Below, piece after piece: positions 27,066 to 36,042 of a stretch of DNA of 64,000 nucleotides. Under the pieces are notes generated by a model. The model was not told the origin of the DNA. It made no database searches and worked only from the letters and a program-made list of their open reading frames with translations. Made by a program: the position numbers and the translations under genes. The stretch covers positions 248,001-312,000 of the forward strand of contig WXYP01000004.1 in NCBI GenBank assembly GCA_009901575.1, in the 5' to 3' direction. How positions within the stretch are numbered: position 1 is the first letter of the stretch; each line of letters opens with the position of its first letter. This DNA is from Flavobacteriaceae bacterium R38 (GTDB taxonomy: Bacteria > Bacteroidota > Bacteroidia > Flavobacteriales > Flavobacteriaceae).

Positions 27066-27965
27066 ATGTTCGATTTTAAGCTTAAAGTATTTCACACCGT
27101 TGCTTCCCGTCTTAGTTTCTCTAAAGCGGCAGAAGAATTACACATTACTCAACCTGCCATTACGCGGCATATCAAACAAATTGAAGCGTATTATAAGCAA
27201 AAATTATTTGAACGCCAGGGAAATAGGATTGCATTAACCCAGGCTGGAGAGCATTTGCTTAAGTATTCCAAAGCTATTTTTTCTCAATACGACGAACTAA
27301 ATTTTGAGATGAATAGTTTGCTCGAAAAGACTACGGGAACTTTAAATATTTCGGCAAGTACGACAATTGCTCAATATGTACTTCCGGAAGTACTAGCTAA
27401 GTTTCATCAGAGTTTTCCTGAAGTTCAATTGGCTATGAACAGTCAGAATACCATTAGAGTGGAACAGGCAATACTGGATAAGACCATAGAATTAGGGTTT
27501 ATAGAAGGGAGTTCTAAAAATCGGGAAATAGCATATCATCCTTTTATGGCAGATGAAATTGTCTTAGTGGTTTCCAGGGGGAATCCGTTAATTCGTAAAG
27601 AACACATTGGTTTGAACGAATTATATAGAATTCCTTTGGTTTTAAGAGAACAGGGTTCCGGGACACGTCAGGTTGTCATGGATGCTCTGGAAAATCAGGG
27701 AGTCAATACAGATGATCTTTCAATAGAAATGGGAATTGGAAGCTCTGAAGGCATTAAAAACTATTTGAGTAATAGAAAAAGTGCAGCTTTTTTAAGTACT
27801 AATGCAATTTTAAAAGAACTAAAAAATGGGGAGCTATTTATTATAGACATTGATAATTTAAGTATTACACGAGATTTTTATTACATCACGTTACAAGGAC
27901 ATCAGTCGTCTCTTTCTTCTTTATTTTTGAATTTTATAACACATCATTATAACAAAAAGTTATAA
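27066..27965 (+). CDS. LysR-family transcriptional regulator (YeiE/CysB-like)
   Basis: This 299-residue regulator has the LysR N-terminal winged helix (FHTVASRLSFSKAAEELHITQPAITRHIKQIE) and a periplasmic-binding-protein-like effector domain (about 90-295). The gene lies 78 bp upstream of a YeiH-family gene on the same strand, as in the yeiE-yeiH arrangement of enterobacteria. It probably controls that gene. The effector is unknown; sulfur compounds are a guess from family context. Confidence 0.9.
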   Translation: MFDFKLKVFHTVASRLSFSKAAEELHITQPAITRHIKQIEAYYKQKLFERQGNRIALTQAGEHLLKYSKAIFSQYDELNFEMNSLLEKTTGTLNISASTTIAQYVLPEVLAKFHQSFPEVQLAMNSQNTIRVEQAILDKTIELGFIEGSSKNREIAYHPFMADEIVLVVSRGNPLIRKEHIGLNELYRIPLVLREQGSGTRQVVMDALENQGVNTDDLSIEMGIGSSEGIKNYLSNRKSAAFLSTNAILKELKNGELFIIDIDNLSITRDFYYITLQGHQSSLSSLFLNFITHHYNKKL

Positions 27966-28043
27966 TAGATGATTTTTTATGATAAAACTTTAGTGGCTTT
28001 TTAGCATAGTTTTGTGCAGCGTTAATACAAGTTGATATTAATT

Positions 28044-28991
28044 ATGCTCAAACCTGTAGTTGCTAACCCTTTGTTGCAAAAAATAATATTCCTTAATTTA
28101 TTTGTGCTTTGTTTTATGCCATGGATTTCACCTCCTATGGCAATGTTGTTGGGTTTGATTACTGCGCAAGTTATAGGGAGCCCTTTTGCAGATTTTAATA
28201 ATAAAGCGATTAATGGGCTTTTGAAAATCTCAGTAATCGGACTTGGCTTTGGAATGAATGCTTTTAGTGCCTTAGAAGCAGGTAAAAACGGATTTTTCTT
28301 TACTATTACGTCTATTGCATTTACTTTTTGTCTCGGAATTCTAATAGGGAAATGGTTTGGAATCGATAAGAAAATAACTCAATTGATTTCTTCAGGAACA
28401 GCAATTTGCGGCGGTAGTGCGATTGCTTCAGTAGCTCCAATTATTAGGGCTAGTCCTAAACAAATATCTATTGCTATAGGAATTGTCTTTTTGTTAAACT
28501 CATTTGCCCTGTTTGTCTTTCCGGCAATCGGACATTTTTTTGATTTGTCTCAGCTTCAATTTGGTATTTGGAGTGCAGTAGCTATTCATGATACCAGCTC
28601 GGTAGTTGGCGCAGCGGATATCTACGGACAGGAAGCTTTGGAAGTGGCTACGACAGTTAAACTGGCAAGAGCCCTTTGGATTCTCCCTGTGTCGATTATT
28701 TTCGCCGTTTTTTTTAAAGGAGATTCGGCTAAAGTTAAAATCCCTTATTTTATCGGGTTATTTGTACTAGCTATGCTAATGAATACATATATTCCTATAG
28801 TTCATTCATTATCTCCTTATATTGTAATTATGGCTAAAAAAGGATTGACTTTATCTTTATTTTTGGTAGGAACCAGTCTTACTGATAAAACATTAACATC
28901 CATAGGGCTTAAACCGTTTATTCAGGGGGTAGCACTTTGGTTATTGATTTCTGTTGTTTCATTAATTGTAATTATGAATACAGTTAATTAA
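28044..28991 (+). CDS. yeiH: YeiH-family putative sulfate exporter (UPF0324)
   Basis: This polytopic membrane protein of 315 residues has about ten helices and the family signature ISSGTAICGGSAIASVAPII, followed by the HDTSSVVGAA block. Family members are called putative sulfate exporters, but the substrate is not firmly shown. I chose the ATG at 28044; a TTG at 28032 would add four residues. The 3' end overlaps the convergent thioredoxin-like gene by 8 bp. Confidence 0.9.
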   Translation: MLKPVVANPLLQKIIFLNLFVLCFMPWISPPMAMLLGLITAQVIGSPFADFNNKAINGLLKISVIGLGFGMNAFSALEAGKNGFFFTITSIAFTFCLGILIGKWFGIDKKITQLISSGTAICGGSAIASVAPIIRASPKQISIAIGIVFLLNSFALFVFPAIGHFFDLSQLQFGIWSAVAIHDTSSVVGAADIYGQEALEVATTVKLARALWILPVSIIFAVFFKGDSAKVKIPYFIGLFVLAMLMNTYIPIVHSLSPYIVIMAKKGLTLSLFLVGTSLTDKTLTSIGLKPFIQGVALWLLISVVSLIVIMNTVN

Positions 28992-29604
28992 TAGTGTTTG
29001 TGTTTAAAAGGAGCGATTCAATTTCATTTTTACTCTTATGACCAAACCAACTATCTTGTATGTTAAGATCATTATCGAAAATTATAAAACTTGGAGTTCC
29101 TTTCAATTGATTTAAAGTGAATGTATATGAGATTTTTTGAAGTGTATTCAAATATTTATGCACCTGATGTTTCAAAATACCTTGCTCCTCAGGTGTCCAA
29201 TGCGAATAATTTGGATTTAAATTACACAGTAATTCAATATTTTCAGGAGTGATAAACTCTTTACTGTTTATTATTCCATCCATTGCAATAGGGAAGTCAA
29301 TAGCTCCGCCGTAATTGGTTTCATTATATTGATTAAAAACCTGTTTAGTATGACCTACAAGTTCTTTTTGTGTTACAAGAAGATTGGTATTTTCATAGGT
29401 ATTAAGATCAAAATTTTCAAAAGCAGTAGATAGTCCGAGAAAACCGATATTATTACCATATTGATGATATAATTCATTGAATAAAGGAAACCCGTTTACA
29501 ATACAACCGGGACAGTTTACCTGGAAAACAAATAAGATATTTTTTTCTTTAAGTTGAAAATCACCCTGAACAAACTGCTCGTATTTTAAATGTAATTTCT
29601 GCAT
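28984..29604 (-). CDS. Thioredoxin-like (TlpA-type) protein with CPGC motif
   Basis: This protein of about 206 residues has a thioredoxin-like fold with the redox motif CPGC in NILFVFQVNCPGCIVNGFPLF, a long insertion, and the cis-Pro region LKGTPSFIIFD. The start at 29604 (MQKLHLKYEQF) is preferred over 29673, which adds a hydrophobic-poor N-terminus without a clear signal. It probably acts as a cytoplasmic redoxin or a soluble relative of TlpA/ResA. No partner gene is adjacent. Confidence 0.75.
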   Translation of the reverse strand: MQKLHLKYEQFVQGDFQLKEKNILFVFQVNCPGCIVNGFPLFNELYHQYGNNIGFLGLSTAFENFDLNTYENTNLLVTQKELVGHTKQVFNQYNETNYGGAIDFPIAMDGIINSKEFITPENIELLCNLNPNYSHWTPEEQGILKHQVHKYLNTLQKISYTFTLNQLKGTPSFIIFDNDLNIQDSWFGHKSKNEIESLLLNTNTIN

Positions 29605-29923
29605 AACAATCTTTAATTGAATAGTCGAAAAAAACAGGGAGTACTTAAGAAAAGTTTTAAGAGTAAAATACACATAATTGTTTTATGGTTTTTTCGTCAA
29701 AAATTAAGAGAAATAATAGTAGAAAAGAAGATGCTCTTCCTAGAATAAAATTTAACATTTAAAATCAGGATTTCAAAAATGAATTAGAATGCCTGGTTTT
29801 ACTGAGGTTTTCAAAAAAACAAGAAGAAATATTGAGGAAATTCGTGCGCAAGACATTGATAGATTTGATTAGGTTCACTGTAATTTTAGAGAAATTTTAA
29901 ATGAACAATCAACACTAATCATT
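29605..29923. other. Intergenic region before RiPP precursor 2 (319 bp)
   Basis: AT-rich spacer between the minus-strand thioredoxin-like gene and the second precursor. A 27-codon frame at 29790-29873 is too short to support. The element GTAATTTTAGAG near 29880 recurs before precursor 1. Confidence 0.35.
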
Positions 29924-30136
29924 ATGAAAAAAAAGAAAGCAAATTTCAGTAAACTATCATTAGGTAAAAAATTAATTGCTAAAATGAATACAGATAGCAT
30001 TAAAGGAGGTACAGGAGATACTATTTTTTCTGTTCAGGTTTGTGAAACAGTAGATTTTACAGCTTGTTATGGAAATTTCAATTGTATGCTTTTCCAAACA
30101 CAGGAAGATTGCCAGCGTAGATCATTAAGATGCTAA
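29924..30136 (+). CDS. RiPP precursor peptide 2 (class I lanthipeptide-like leader)
   Basis: This 70-residue peptide has a leader MKKKKANFSKLSLGKKLIAK with the same LSL-x-K pattern as precursor 1, ending in a double glycine (28-29). The core has Cys at 40, 48, 54, 63 and 70 and the block FTACYGNFNC. This matches precursor 1 as FTACxGxxxC, so the two are paralogues. Ser/Thr are few in the core. No modification enzyme is adjacent. It is followed by a strong terminator. Confidence 0.8.
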   Translation: MKKKKANFSKLSLGKKLIAKMNTDSIKGGTGDTIFSVQVCETVDFTACYGNFNCMLFQTQEDCQRRSLRC

Positions 30137-30188
30137 ATTAGATGTACAGGTATAGCTTAAAAAATAAAGTAATATCCTGTTAAAAATT

Positions 30189-30216
30189 AAAGCTCCTGAT
30201 TCAAATCAGGAGCTTT
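30189..30216 (+). terminator. Terminator after RiPP precursor 2
   Basis: A 12-bp stem (AAAGCTCCTGAT 30189-30200 with ATCAGGAGCTTT 30205-30216), a TCAA loop and a T tract. Confidence 0.9.
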
Positions 30217-30306
30217 TGCTTTTCAGGTATTTTGTTAACGTAAAAATAGCTGAAAATTATAAAGCTAAATTCGTATTAAAAATTATAATTAAATGGTAAA
30301 AGTACG

Positions 30307-30314
30307 TAGCTTTG
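30307..30314 (+). promoter_or_regulatory. -7 box of the helicase gene
   Basis: TAGCTTTG matches TAnnTTTG, ending 18 bp before the ATG at 30333. No -33 TTG is apparent. Confidence 0.4.
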
Positions 30315-30332
30315 TACGTTTGACATCAGCCT

Positions 30333-31856
30333 ATGACACCACTGCATCAAGAAGCAGAAAAAATAGAAGAAAAAAAGCTATACGATTATCAGTTAAAGGA
30401 CCTGGACGCAATTTTTAATTGTATCCAAAAAAATCCCGATGATTATAATCTACTCTATCAATTACCTACAGGGGGAGGAAAAACAGTTATTTTCTCTGAA
30501 ATAGCCCGGAGATACATAGAACAAACTAAAAAGAAAATAGTTGTTTTAACGCATCGGATAGAATTATGTGGCCAGACTTCCAGGATGTTAAATGGTTTTG
30601 GAGTTAAAAATAAAATGATCAATAGTAAGGTAAAAGACCTTCCCGATCAGCATGAATACATGTGTTTTGTCGCTATGGTAGAAACACTAACCAACAGGCT
30701 GCAAGATCAGAAGTTTGAAATGAAAGATGTTGGGATGGTGATTATTGATGAAGCACACTACAATTCTTTCAGGAAACTTTTCAGCTATTTTAATCATGCT
30801 TTTATTTTAGGTGTTACTGCAACTCCTTTGAGTTCTAATATTAAACTTCCAATGAAGGATCATTACAGGGAGCTCATTGTGGGAGAAACGATCTCTAATC
30901 TTATTAAAAACAATTTTTTAGCGAAACCTAAAATATATGGTTATGACGTGGGCCTTCAAAGCCTGCAATTAGGGATAAATGGAGATTATACGGTAAAATC
31001 TTCTGAAGAGCTTTACAATAACGATTTAATGCAGGAGAAGCTTTTGACAGCTTATGAAGATAGGGCAAAGGGAACTAAGACATTGATCTTTAATAATGGT
31101 ATTAATACATCCCGTTATGTGTATGAAACATTTCGACAGGCCGGGTATGGTGTCAGGCATTTAGATAATACGCATAACGCTAAAGAACGCGAGGAGATAC
31201 TAACATGGTTTAAAGAAACTCCTGATGCGATATTAAGCTCGGTAAGTATATTAACAACTGGTTTTGATGAACCTACCGTAGAAACTATTATTTTAAACAG
31301 AGCTACACGGTCATTGACATTATACTTCCAGATGATAGGAAGGGGATCCCGTATTCTTAAGGATAAAGAAGAATTTTCAATTATTGACCTTGGAAATAAC
31401 GTAGCTCGTTTCGGGGCCTGGGATGCTCCGATTGACTGGCAGGAGATTTTCTACAGTCCGGATTATTTCCTGGAGAATATTAGGAATGACGAAGAGATTG
31501 AACGAAATTTTGTTTACGAAATGCCTCCCGCATTACGAGAAAAATTTAGTAAATCTGAAGTAGTTAGTTTTGATATTAAGGCAGCTTATAAAGAAGTAGT
31601 CAGGCAAGGATTATCATCTAAAAAGACTTTAGAACAATCATTAGAACAGCATGCGCAGATATGCGTAGAAAATAGCGAAGATGTTTTTGACGCCCGAATT
31701 CTAGCTAAAGAGCTTAAAGATGATATTGCATACCGGGTACGCTTATATTCTTATTGTATTATGAATAATACTAAAAATTACCGCAATTGGCTGGAAGAAG
31801 ATTATATGCGAAAACTTCGCCTTTTAATCGGACAAAAATTTTCAGGAATTAATTAG
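30333..31856 (+). CDS. SF2 DEAD/DEAH-box helicase
   Basis: This 507-residue superfamily 2 helicase is of the UvrB/type III-restriction-like class. Motif I is LPTGGGKT, motif II is DEAH (IIDEAHYN), motif III is GVTATP, and motif VI is QMIGRGSR. A C-terminal domain (about 375-507) has no recognised signature. Its target could be DNA or RNA; no restriction or methylase gene is beside it. The 3' end overlaps the convergent SMUG2-like gene by 4 bp. Both relate to nucleic acids, but they are on opposite strands. Confidence 0.92.
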   Translation: MTPLHQEAEKIEEKKLYDYQLKDLDAIFNCIQKNPDDYNLLYQLPTGGGKTVIFSEIARRYIEQTKKKIVVLTHRIELCGQTSRMLNGFGVKNKMINSKVKDLPDQHEYMCFVAMVETLTNRLQDQKFEMKDVGMVIIDEAHYNSFRKLFSYFNHAFILGVTATPLSSNIKLPMKDHYRELIVGETISNLIKNNFLAKPKIYGYDVGLQSLQLGINGDYTVKSSEELYNNDLMQEKLLTAYEDRAKGTKTLIFNNGINTSRYVYETFRQAGYGVRHLDNTHNAKEREEILTWFKETPDAILSSVSILTTGFDEPTVETIILNRATRSLTLYFQMIGRGSRILKDKEEFSIIDLGNNVARFGAWDAPIDWQEIFYSPDYFLENIRNDEEIERNFVYEMPPALREKFSKSEVVSFDIKAAYKEVVRQGLSSKKTLEQSLEQHAQICVENSEDVFDARILAKELKDDIAYRVRLYSYCIMNNTKNYRNWLEEDYMRKLRLLIGQKFSGIN

Positions 31857-32533
31857 CCAAGTGATTTTATGTATTTATCAATATAAAACGCTTTCTGCTT
31901 TGTTTTATACTGCATTACATACCTGGGATGTTCCAATGGGATGACCTCATTGAAAAATTGATGTTTTTTGTTCAATTCTTTTAAAAATTTATAATTTTTT
32001 CCGGTTCCCATGCAGAATACCTGTTTAGTGTCTATTCCAAAATCAATCTGCTTTTTAATGGAGGAGATGATAAAAGGAGTTACTCTCTCAGTTAAAACTT
32101 TACTGTCGTAATAATTGTAGTTTTTTAATCGGCCTTTTTGATCTTCAATAACAAAACCTAACGGGCAAACCGATCCTACATAGAATTTTTTATAAAAATC
32201 GGCGACGTCTCCATAAACATCAATAACTTCATAAACAAATGCCGAAGAAGGTTCATGTAAATGAAAATCGGTTTCAATTTCACAATGTGATTTCAGACGT
32301 TTGGTGTCTGTAAACGGAACTCCGGTAGCTCCTGCGCCTAAACGCCCCGGGTTGATGCCCAAGATCATTTTTCGAGTATTGGTGTCCTGATAGAATTTCT
32401 TGTAAAAGGCACTTGAAATTGATAAGACATCCGGATTTTCCCGAAAAGGATGTAATACTTTAATAGCTTTGGGAAGCTTAATATCAAGGTTGAGATTCTG
32501 ATTAAAATTAATTACTTGATCAGCAAAAGTCAT
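31853..32533 (-). CDS. SMUG2-like uracil-DNA glycosylase family protein
   Basis: This protein of about 226 residues is related to the UDG superfamily (family 3, SMUG2-type; formerly DUF4918). The active-site stretch KMILGINPGRLGAGATGVPF and the later HPRYVMQY are characteristic. It would excise uracil or oxidised pyrimidines in base-excision repair. The start at 32533 (MTFADQV) is preferred; the longer frame from 32575 crosses an interspersed repeat. Confidence 0.85.
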   Translation of the reverse strand: MTFADQVINFNQNLNLDIKLPKAIKVLHPFRENPDVLSISSAFYKKFYQDTNTRKMILGINPGRLGAGATGVPFTDTKRLKSHCEIETDFHLHEPSSAFVYEVIDVYGDVADFYKKFYVGSVCPLGFVIEDQKGRLKNYNYYDSKVLTERVTPFIISSIKKQIDFGIDTKQVFCMGTGKNYKFLKELNKKHQFFNEVIPLEHPRYVMQYKTKQKAFYIDKYIKSLG

Positions 32534-32553
32534 TTCAATTTTTTTAAATATAA

Positions 32554-32624
32554 GAGCCTGTCGAAATACTTCCAACAGGCTCAGCTTTTTATTTTTCTTG
32601 TCATTCCTGCGAAGGCAAGAATGG
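32554..32624. repeat. Interspersed hairpin repeats between SMUG2 and tricorn genes
   Basis: Two adjacent foldback sequences: GAGCCTGT/ACAGGCTC (32554-32561 and 32575-32582), then GTCATTCCTGCGAAGGCAAG (from 32600). Both resemble short intergenic repeats that are common in many bacterial genomes. The first may also act as a weak terminator. Confidence 0.6.
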
Positions 32625-32636
32625 CAAAATACTTGA

Positions 32637-35600
32637 TTATTTACCTTTAAAACCTGCAGGACGTTTAGACCTGATAGGTGCAGCAGGCTCAGGCTTTAAT
32701 TTGAATTCCTGAGTTTCTAATAATTTCAATGCTTCCTTAACAGCACGCTCCAATTGAGGATCAACACCTTTTGATGTGAATCTTGGCTCTTGAATTACTT
32801 CAATATCCGGTGCGATTCCTTTTCCTTCTACATCCCATTCCCCATCTGCATTATAAAAACCACCACGAGGAGCGACCATACGTCCACCATCTAGAAGCGG
32901 AGGAGTATCCCAGGTTCCTACTAAACCACCCCAGGTACGAGTTCCAACAAGTGGCCCTATTTTCTTCTCTTTAAACATGAATGGTAGTAAATCACCACCC
33001 GATCCTGCACGTTCGTTAATGATCATAACTTTTGGTCCCCAGATTCCTGCCATTGGTGTTGTCCACGGTCTGTTTCCGTTGCTTTCTACTTTACTGTTGA
33101 AATATCCTATAACTTCTCTTTCTAAAATATCAATCATATAATCTGCTGCAGATCCACCTCCATTGTTACGTTCGTCCAGGATAACTCCTTTTTTATCTTG
33201 TTGAGAAAAATAATATCGGTTAAATGAAGTAAAACCTGGTTGCGATGTGTTCGGAATATATACATAAGCCAATTTACCATTAGAAAGCTCATCTACTTTA
33301 CGACGATTGCCTTCTACCCAATCAATAGCTCTTAATGCACCTTCAGTTCTAACAGGTCTTACCAAAACAGTCCTAGCTCCATCTAATGATGCTTTACTAT
33401 TCACTGTGATTGTAATTTCACGACCTGCTGTTTGTTCCAATAAGCTGTAAGGGTTAATACTGGTATCTAAAGGAGTTCCGTTAATTGCTAAAAGGTAATC
33501 TCCTTCGTTTACATCAATTCCCGGTAACCCAAGTGGAGATGGAATATTCGGATTCCAACGCTCTCCTCCGTAAATTTTTGAGATACGATATTTGTTTCTT
33601 GATACTTCTAAGTCACATCCTAAAAGCCCAACCGGTACACGATCTACATCAGGGCGGTCACCACCCGAAACATAAGAATGTCCAACAGCAATTTCACCAC
33701 TCATTATATCCACAACATAGTTAAGGTCTGTACGATGTCTTACATGATTAATCCAAGGCGAGTACCATTTGTAAACATCATCCCATGGTGCTCCATGTGT
33801 ATTGCTCACATATAAGAAGTCACGCATAAAACGCCATCCCTCTTTAAAGATCTGATGTGCTTCTGCTTTAGGATCTACCTTTATTTTCATATTGGTATTA
33901 AGTCTGCCATCACTTGGTTTTGCAGGTTTCTTACTACTTACCAAGTTCCAGTTTCTGTTCATATTAAGCAGCACAGAATTACGATCGTTTGAAGCGACCA
34001 TTTGTGCAACACCTTTTGCAAACTCCGTAGCTTTTTGTTTTCCGACATCATAGCTATGAACAGTAAACCCGGGAGTGTTAGGGATACCTTCTGCAACAAA
34101 TACTTTGTGTTTAGGTCCTTTTAAAAGCGCTGCATAATTTCTTGATGGTAACCGAAGTGCAACGGCTCTGTCAAAAATTCCCTTTTTATCTATGGTTACG
34201 GTAACAGAAGCACTTTTATTTTCTTTTTTAGCACTGGCATCACCAGATTTAGATTCCTCTTCATCAGTTTTAGGCAGGTTAGGCGCTTTTCCATCAGCAC
34301 TTAAAACAATAGCATATAAACTTCTGTTTACAGAAGGATCATATGAACTCATATCTAACCACCCCGAGGCTAAACCATAATCGGTACTGGCTAATGTATA
34401 GATATATTCTCCGGAAGCATCCCAAACCGGGCTAATCGCATCTGCAATAGGATCAGTTAATTGAATGATTTCTTTACTATCTATATTATAAGCAAAAATT
34501 GACTTGAAATGACTGTTTTGCTGTTTTGCATAAGCAATCCATTTACTATCCGGAGACCAAACAGGATTTAAACTCCTGTTAGGATGTGCATAACTGTCTG
34601 CATCAACCTTAACTGCTTTTTTAGTGTCTATCGTTACAATCCAAACATTATAATCGGTATCAGTAAATGCGATATGTTTTCCGTCAGGAGACCAGTCCGG
34701 CTGGAAATAAAATGTTGGGTTTGGTAATTTTATAGATTGCGGGTTCGATCCGTTCTGATCTACAATCATCAATTGATATTCTCCGCTTTTATCAGAAAAC
34801 CATGCTATTTTATCTCCTTTTGGAGACCAGATTGGAGAACGATCTGCAACTCCCGGAGAGTTACTTAAATTACGCCATGTCCCATTTTCTTTAGGAACAC
34901 TAAAGATCTCTCCACGGTATTCAAATAAAGCTCGTTTTCCTTTAGGAGATACATTAGGATTGATAAGGTTTCTGGCCGTTACATCTTCCCAACGTATTCT
35001 TGAAAAATTAAGATCTCCTTTTACATTAATGTTTAATTGCTTAGAAGCTCCCGTAGTTGGGTTTACAGTATGTAAATACCCTCCTTGTTCATAAACAATA
35101 GTGTTGTTATGAGCATCTAAGGTTTTTATGTCAAACTTTTTATAAGTTGTAATTTGTTTCTCCTCTTTTGTACTTGGATTAAAAGACCATATGTTACTTG
35201 CATAATCACGCTCAGACAGGTAATATACAACTCCGTTAAGCCATACAGGATCTAAGTGACGCTCTTTGTCTGGCTGCGGAATTCTGGTAAGTGCTTTAGT
35301 TTTTAAATCTACAATCCAGATAGGCATTGCCTGTCCGCCACGATAATTTCTCCATTCGGCATCCCATCCGGTGATAGGAGTATAGGCAAGATATTTTCCG
35401 TTAGCAGACATTTCACCATAGGCTGCTCTTGGAATATCTAATGCAACCGGTAAACCTCCTGTAGTTGCTACAGTAAAAAACTTATTGGTTTCGGTAGGAC
35501 GCCCTTCCCTGCTGGAACGGAATAATATTTTATTATCCGGAGTCCATCCCTGAACAATATCCGGAGAAGGATGATATGTTAAACGCTGAGGTTCACCTCC

Positions 35601-35879
35601 ATCAGCAGAAATGAGATACACATCGGTATTACCATCATATTCTGCACTAAAAGCGATCCATTTCCCGTCATTTGAAAAATGAGGATTAGATTCATAACCT
35701 TCATGACTTGTCAGCCTGATAGCATCACCACCATTTATAGATGCTTTCCATAAATCGTTAGCGTAGACAAAGACAACATCGGTATCAGAAATTGTGGGCT
35801 GCCTTAATAGCTGGGTACCTTGAGCTGTTATACTTGCAGTAGTCACAAGCACAGCAATCAATGAAAAGAGATATTTCAT
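32637..35879 (-). CDS. Tricorn-like S41 peptidase
   Basis: This 1080-residue exported protease has a signal peptide (1-19), WD40/PD40-type beta-propeller repeats (about 35-480, e.g. PVWSPDSKWIAYAKQ), a second linker domain, a PDZ domain (about 755-850) and a C-terminal S41 protease domain with the nucleophile Ser in NERAGSGGD. It resembles tricorn protease, which trims peptides from larger proteases. In flavobacteria such proteins are periplasmic. It is monocistronic. Confidence 0.93.
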   Translation of the reverse strand: MKYLFSLIAVLVTTASITAQGTQLLRQPTISDTDVVFVYANDLWKASINGGDAIRLTSHEGYESNPHFSNDGKWIAFSAEYDGNTDVYLISADGGEPQRLTYHPSPDIVQGWTPDNKILFRSSREGRPTETNKFFTVATTGGLPVALDIPRAAYGEMSANGKYLAYTPITGWDAEWRNYRGGQAMPIWIVDLKTKALTRIPQPDKERHLDPVWLNGVVYYLSERDYASNIWSFNPSTKEEKQITTYKKFDIKTLDAHNNTIVYEQGGYLHTVNPTTGASKQLNINVKGDLNFSRIRWEDVTARNLINPNVSPKGKRALFEYRGEIFSVPKENGTWRNLSNSPGVADRSPIWSPKGDKIAWFSDKSGEYQLMIVDQNGSNPQSIKLPNPTFYFQPDWSPDGKHIAFTDTDYNVWIVTIDTKKAVKVDADSYAHPNRSLNPVWSPDSKWIAYAKQQNSHFKSIFAYNIDSKEIIQLTDPIADAISPVWDASGEYIYTLASTDYGLASGWLDMSSYDPSVNRSLYAIVLSADGKAPNLPKTDEEESKSGDASAKKENKSASVTVTIDKKGIFDRAVALRLPSRNYAALLKGPKHKVFVAEGIPNTPGFTVHSYDVGKQKATEFAKGVAQMVASNDRNSVLLNMNRNWNLVSSKKPAKPSDGRLNTNMKIKVDPKAEAHQIFKEGWRFMRDFLYVSNTHGAPWDDVYKWYSPWINHVRHRTDLNYVVDIMSGEIAVGHSYVSGGDRPDVDRVPVGLLGCDLEVSRNKYRISKIYGGERWNPNIPSPLGLPGIDVNEGDYLLAINGTPLDTSINPYSLLEQTAGREITITVNSKASLDGARTVLVRPVRTEGALRAIDWVEGNRRKVDELSNGKLAYVYIPNTSQPGFTSFNRYYFSQQDKKGVILDERNNGGGSAADYMIDILEREVIGYFNSKVESNGNRPWTTPMAGIWGPKVMIINERAGSGGDLLPFMFKEKKIGPLVGTRTWGGLVGTWDTPPLLDGGRMVAPRGGFYNADGEWDVEGKGIAPDIEVIQEPRFTSKGVDPQLERAVKEALKLLETQEFKLKPEPAAPIRSKRPAGFKGK

Positions 35880-35978
35880 AATTTAATATTAGATTGGTTT
35901 TTAGCGAGCTTGAAGGTATTGAAAAATTCTTAGCAGATTTATTAATGTTTTCTTAATGTTTTTATGCTGTTATCGCAT

Positions 35979-36013
35979 AAAAAAAACTCGCAATTACAAT
36001 TGTAATTACGAGT
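35979..36013 (-). terminator. Terminator after the CarboxypepD-like gene
   Basis: ACTCG-CAATTACAATTGTAATTA-CGAGT (35986-36013) is a near-perfect palindrome. A T run follows on the minus strand (complement of the A run at 35979-35986). It lies 30 bp past the stop at 36043. Confidence 0.85.
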
Positions 36014-36042
36014 CTAAAACCTTCTTAATATTATTAAGAATA

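Noticed and set aside
29790-29873. 27-codon frame upstream of RiPP precursor 2
   Set aside because: Too short, no leader motif, no conserved neighbour and no ribosome-binding signal.
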